A stretch of 64,000 bases of DNA from positions 1 to 64,000 of the forward strand of contig WEDG01001540.1 of NCBI GenBank assembly GCA_017591395.1. Direction: 5' to 3'. Every line of letters begins with the position of its first letter. Position 1 is the first letter of the stretch. The position numbers and the translations under genes were made by a program. Positions 62,346 through 64,000 of the stretch are shown here, in pieces. A model generated the notes under the pieces. That model did not search any database, was not told where the DNA came from, and saw only the letters and a list, made by a program, of their open reading frames with translations. This DNA is from Schistocephalus solidus. Taxonomy: Eukaryota > Platyhelminthes > Cestoda > Diphyllobothriidea > Diphyllobothriidae.

Positions 62346-64000
62346 AATCCTTCATCTTTAATGGGGCCCTTATGGAACTCTCACATACGTGAGATCTGAG
62401 GCACATTTGCACTTAAAAATTAAGGTCGTCTGTAACACGCATATATGAACGGTCTAGCGTTGCCAGCCATTACACCCACCCCTACATCCTGTTGTCTTTA
62501 TTTTGTCTCGCCATCGGAAGACGATGGGCGCGGAAAGACGCATCGCAACTCTAAGCTAAACTCACGTGTGAGTCGCGGCTGTGACTACAGCATGGGGCAA
62601 CGGTGGGCCTTGTTGACCATGGATGTCACACAGGAAGGCCATCAGATACGTGCAGCGCTATGTAGAAGAACAGCGTTCATGGAATACGCGCCTTCTGCCA
62701 TACACGCTTAAACACTTATTTGAGTCCCCGAAGACCTAAAATAATTAAATTAAATTAGGAGGATTCGGGATAGATCGCCGTTCTCGAGGCTCATCTAAAG
62801 GAGCCTGTATAAAGCAAGCCGAACGTCGCACAGAAAATGACAGAACCAACGATCGCCACCCCTTGAAAAAATCTTTTATTTTGGAAACCTAGGGCAGCCA
62901 CTGGTTGATCGGTTCAGCCAACATCAGAAACCAAATTTGACGAGGTGACGCGACTACACCTAAGAACCGTCCTGTACACATCGTACGGTCTAGGCCTTTC
63001 CTTCTCGTATTTGCTACTGCCGTGATCATGCCTACTCCAGCCAGGAGCGATAACCTTGCAGAAGGTATTTCATAGTGGATAGCGATCTAAGGTGGTTAGC
63101 TGAAGAGCCCGACATACTTTTTTTGTGCAATAAAAGAGACAGAATACAGATCATTGGATCCAAGGCGGCAATACTGAAGTCATGGATGATGGAGAACGTA
63201 CCTAAATGACCTCAGTCGTCTTTTTAGATGGCCTGAAATATCCTAACGATGTTGTTGCGACAAGCGCAGATCGTCTCATTCATTCACTCGAAGGATGCTT
63301 CTCAGGCAACAGTGAAACACGAACCGCCAGTCATTTTTCGTCTAACACCCTTTATTCATACGTAGATACACTAATCGACATCCATCTGGCACCTGCGGAT
63401 CTTTGTGCCGATAGAGATACCGCACCGGGTTAATATACACGTTCTAAGACTGGCAAAAGCCAGCAAGCAGCATCGATTCAAATGACAAGTTTCTCCGTAC
63501 CCTGTCCGTTTGGTATACGGTATTTGAAACCCTGCACTTCATCAACCCGAATACAATAAACCACCGAAGCGACAACTGGAGAAAACTGTGGTCTTCGCAG
63601 TACTTCAGCATACGCCAACTGATTTAGCAACCTTGTCAAGCTGCACCAGCCCATAGCACGAGTAAGTTGAACGTTACTGCAGAGAGAGGTTTATTTTATC
63701 CTTTATTAGAATCCTAGTTTTGCAGTGACCTAACCCCGTGGGCATGTTGCAACGGGGAACCCCTCACGACTACACGCACGTGCGCACCAGTAGCTAGCTG
63801 GTTCTCGAAAATCCTGGTTGTCCACTCCGGTCAGGGTTGACTCACACATGACCTCGCTGGATGCCCTGTGATGACTCCGCACGGCCTCACACTGGTGACA
63901 CCACCCTCGCTGCCGGACCGGCTCTCGTCGGGTTGCCACCTTCTTCCAGGCCCTTCTTCCGATAACTCTGTACGGAATACACTATCCTCCCACAAGGCAT
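62346..64000. other. Unassigned end of the window
   Basis: A short block at 62,364-62,410 (GGGGCCCTTATGGAACTCTC) resembles the R 3' UTR. Open frames at 63,206-63,433 (+) and 63,939-63,730 (-, Cys-rich: GWCHQCEAV and YWCARACS) have no family I can name. A stretch around 63,095-63,206 reads PDILFLCNKRDRIQIIG in one frame. None is convincing enough to be called a gene. Confidence 0.3.

Noticed and set aside
63730..63939. Cys-rich minus-strand frame as a RING or zinc-ribbon protein
   Set aside because: The Cys/His spacing (WCHQC, then YWCARAC) fits no domain that I can name, and the GC-rich sequence gives long frames by chance.
1..64000. CRISPR array, rRNA, operon or bacterial features
   Set aside because: No regularly spaced repeats with unique spacers, no rRNA-like stretch and no bacterial gene order; spliced host exons and LINEs show an animal genome.

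Overview
This is a repeat-dominated stretch of an animal genome, most likely a flatworm and probably a tapeworm of the diphyllobothriid type. That inference rests on the mix of decayed retroelements: CR1/Jockey-like LINEs, an RTE-like LINE carrying C2H2 zinc fingers, Penelope-like elements with a GIY-YIG endonuclease, a Ty3/Gypsy piece, and one host gene with 33-bp introns. Genus and species cannot be fixed from the sequence alone. Almost every element is broken by stops, frameshifts and deletions. Labels such as LINE-A, B, C, D and R are mine.

Layout. Positions 1-17,565 are best read as ONE old LINE-A copy (A1, + strand) that was opened at least four times by later insertions: LINE-C (544-3,888, minus), the RTE-like R1 (3,968-9,290, + strand, flanked by a perfect 8-bp duplication and itself hit by LINE-B1), LINE-D1 (about 9,761-12,280), and LINE-B2 (about 13,034-16,440), which was in turn hit by a further LINE-A copy (A4). 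After A1 come a 170-bp flank, a second LINE-A tail and a minus-strand Ty3/Gypsy gag-pol fragment (17,803-19,650). From 20.6 to 35.8 kb there are more pieces: D2, Penelope-1, B4, LINE-A2 split by a near full-length antisense LINE-B3 (24,036-29,256), LINE 5'-region fragments, and a near full-length antisense LINE-A3 (30,476-34,600). The 170-bp flank after A1 recurs, inverted, after A3.

The host gene lies at 37,330-46,955 (+ strand): a DCLRE1A/SNM1A-type metallo-beta-lactamase/beta-CASP DNA-repair nuclease in seven exons. Splice sites and diagnostic motifs are all recognisable. A TATA box and CCAAT boxes stand upstream, and two introns are exactly 33 bp. As given, the reading frame carries one extra T in a T run and one in-frame TAA, so it is either a young pseudogene or an allele or assembly with errors.

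The remainder (47-64 kb) holds an antisense R2 fragment, a fold-back repeat (49,799-50,330), a dispersed R 3'-UTR copy (53,224-53,890), a diverged tandem duplication of about 1.04 kb whose second copy was enlarged by a cluster of tRNA-like SINEs (57,696-60,590), and Penelope-2 (61,075-62,345). I see no CRISPR array, rRNA gene or convincing functional tRNA gene. There are no operon-like gene relations; the order of the pieces mainly records the history of insertion.
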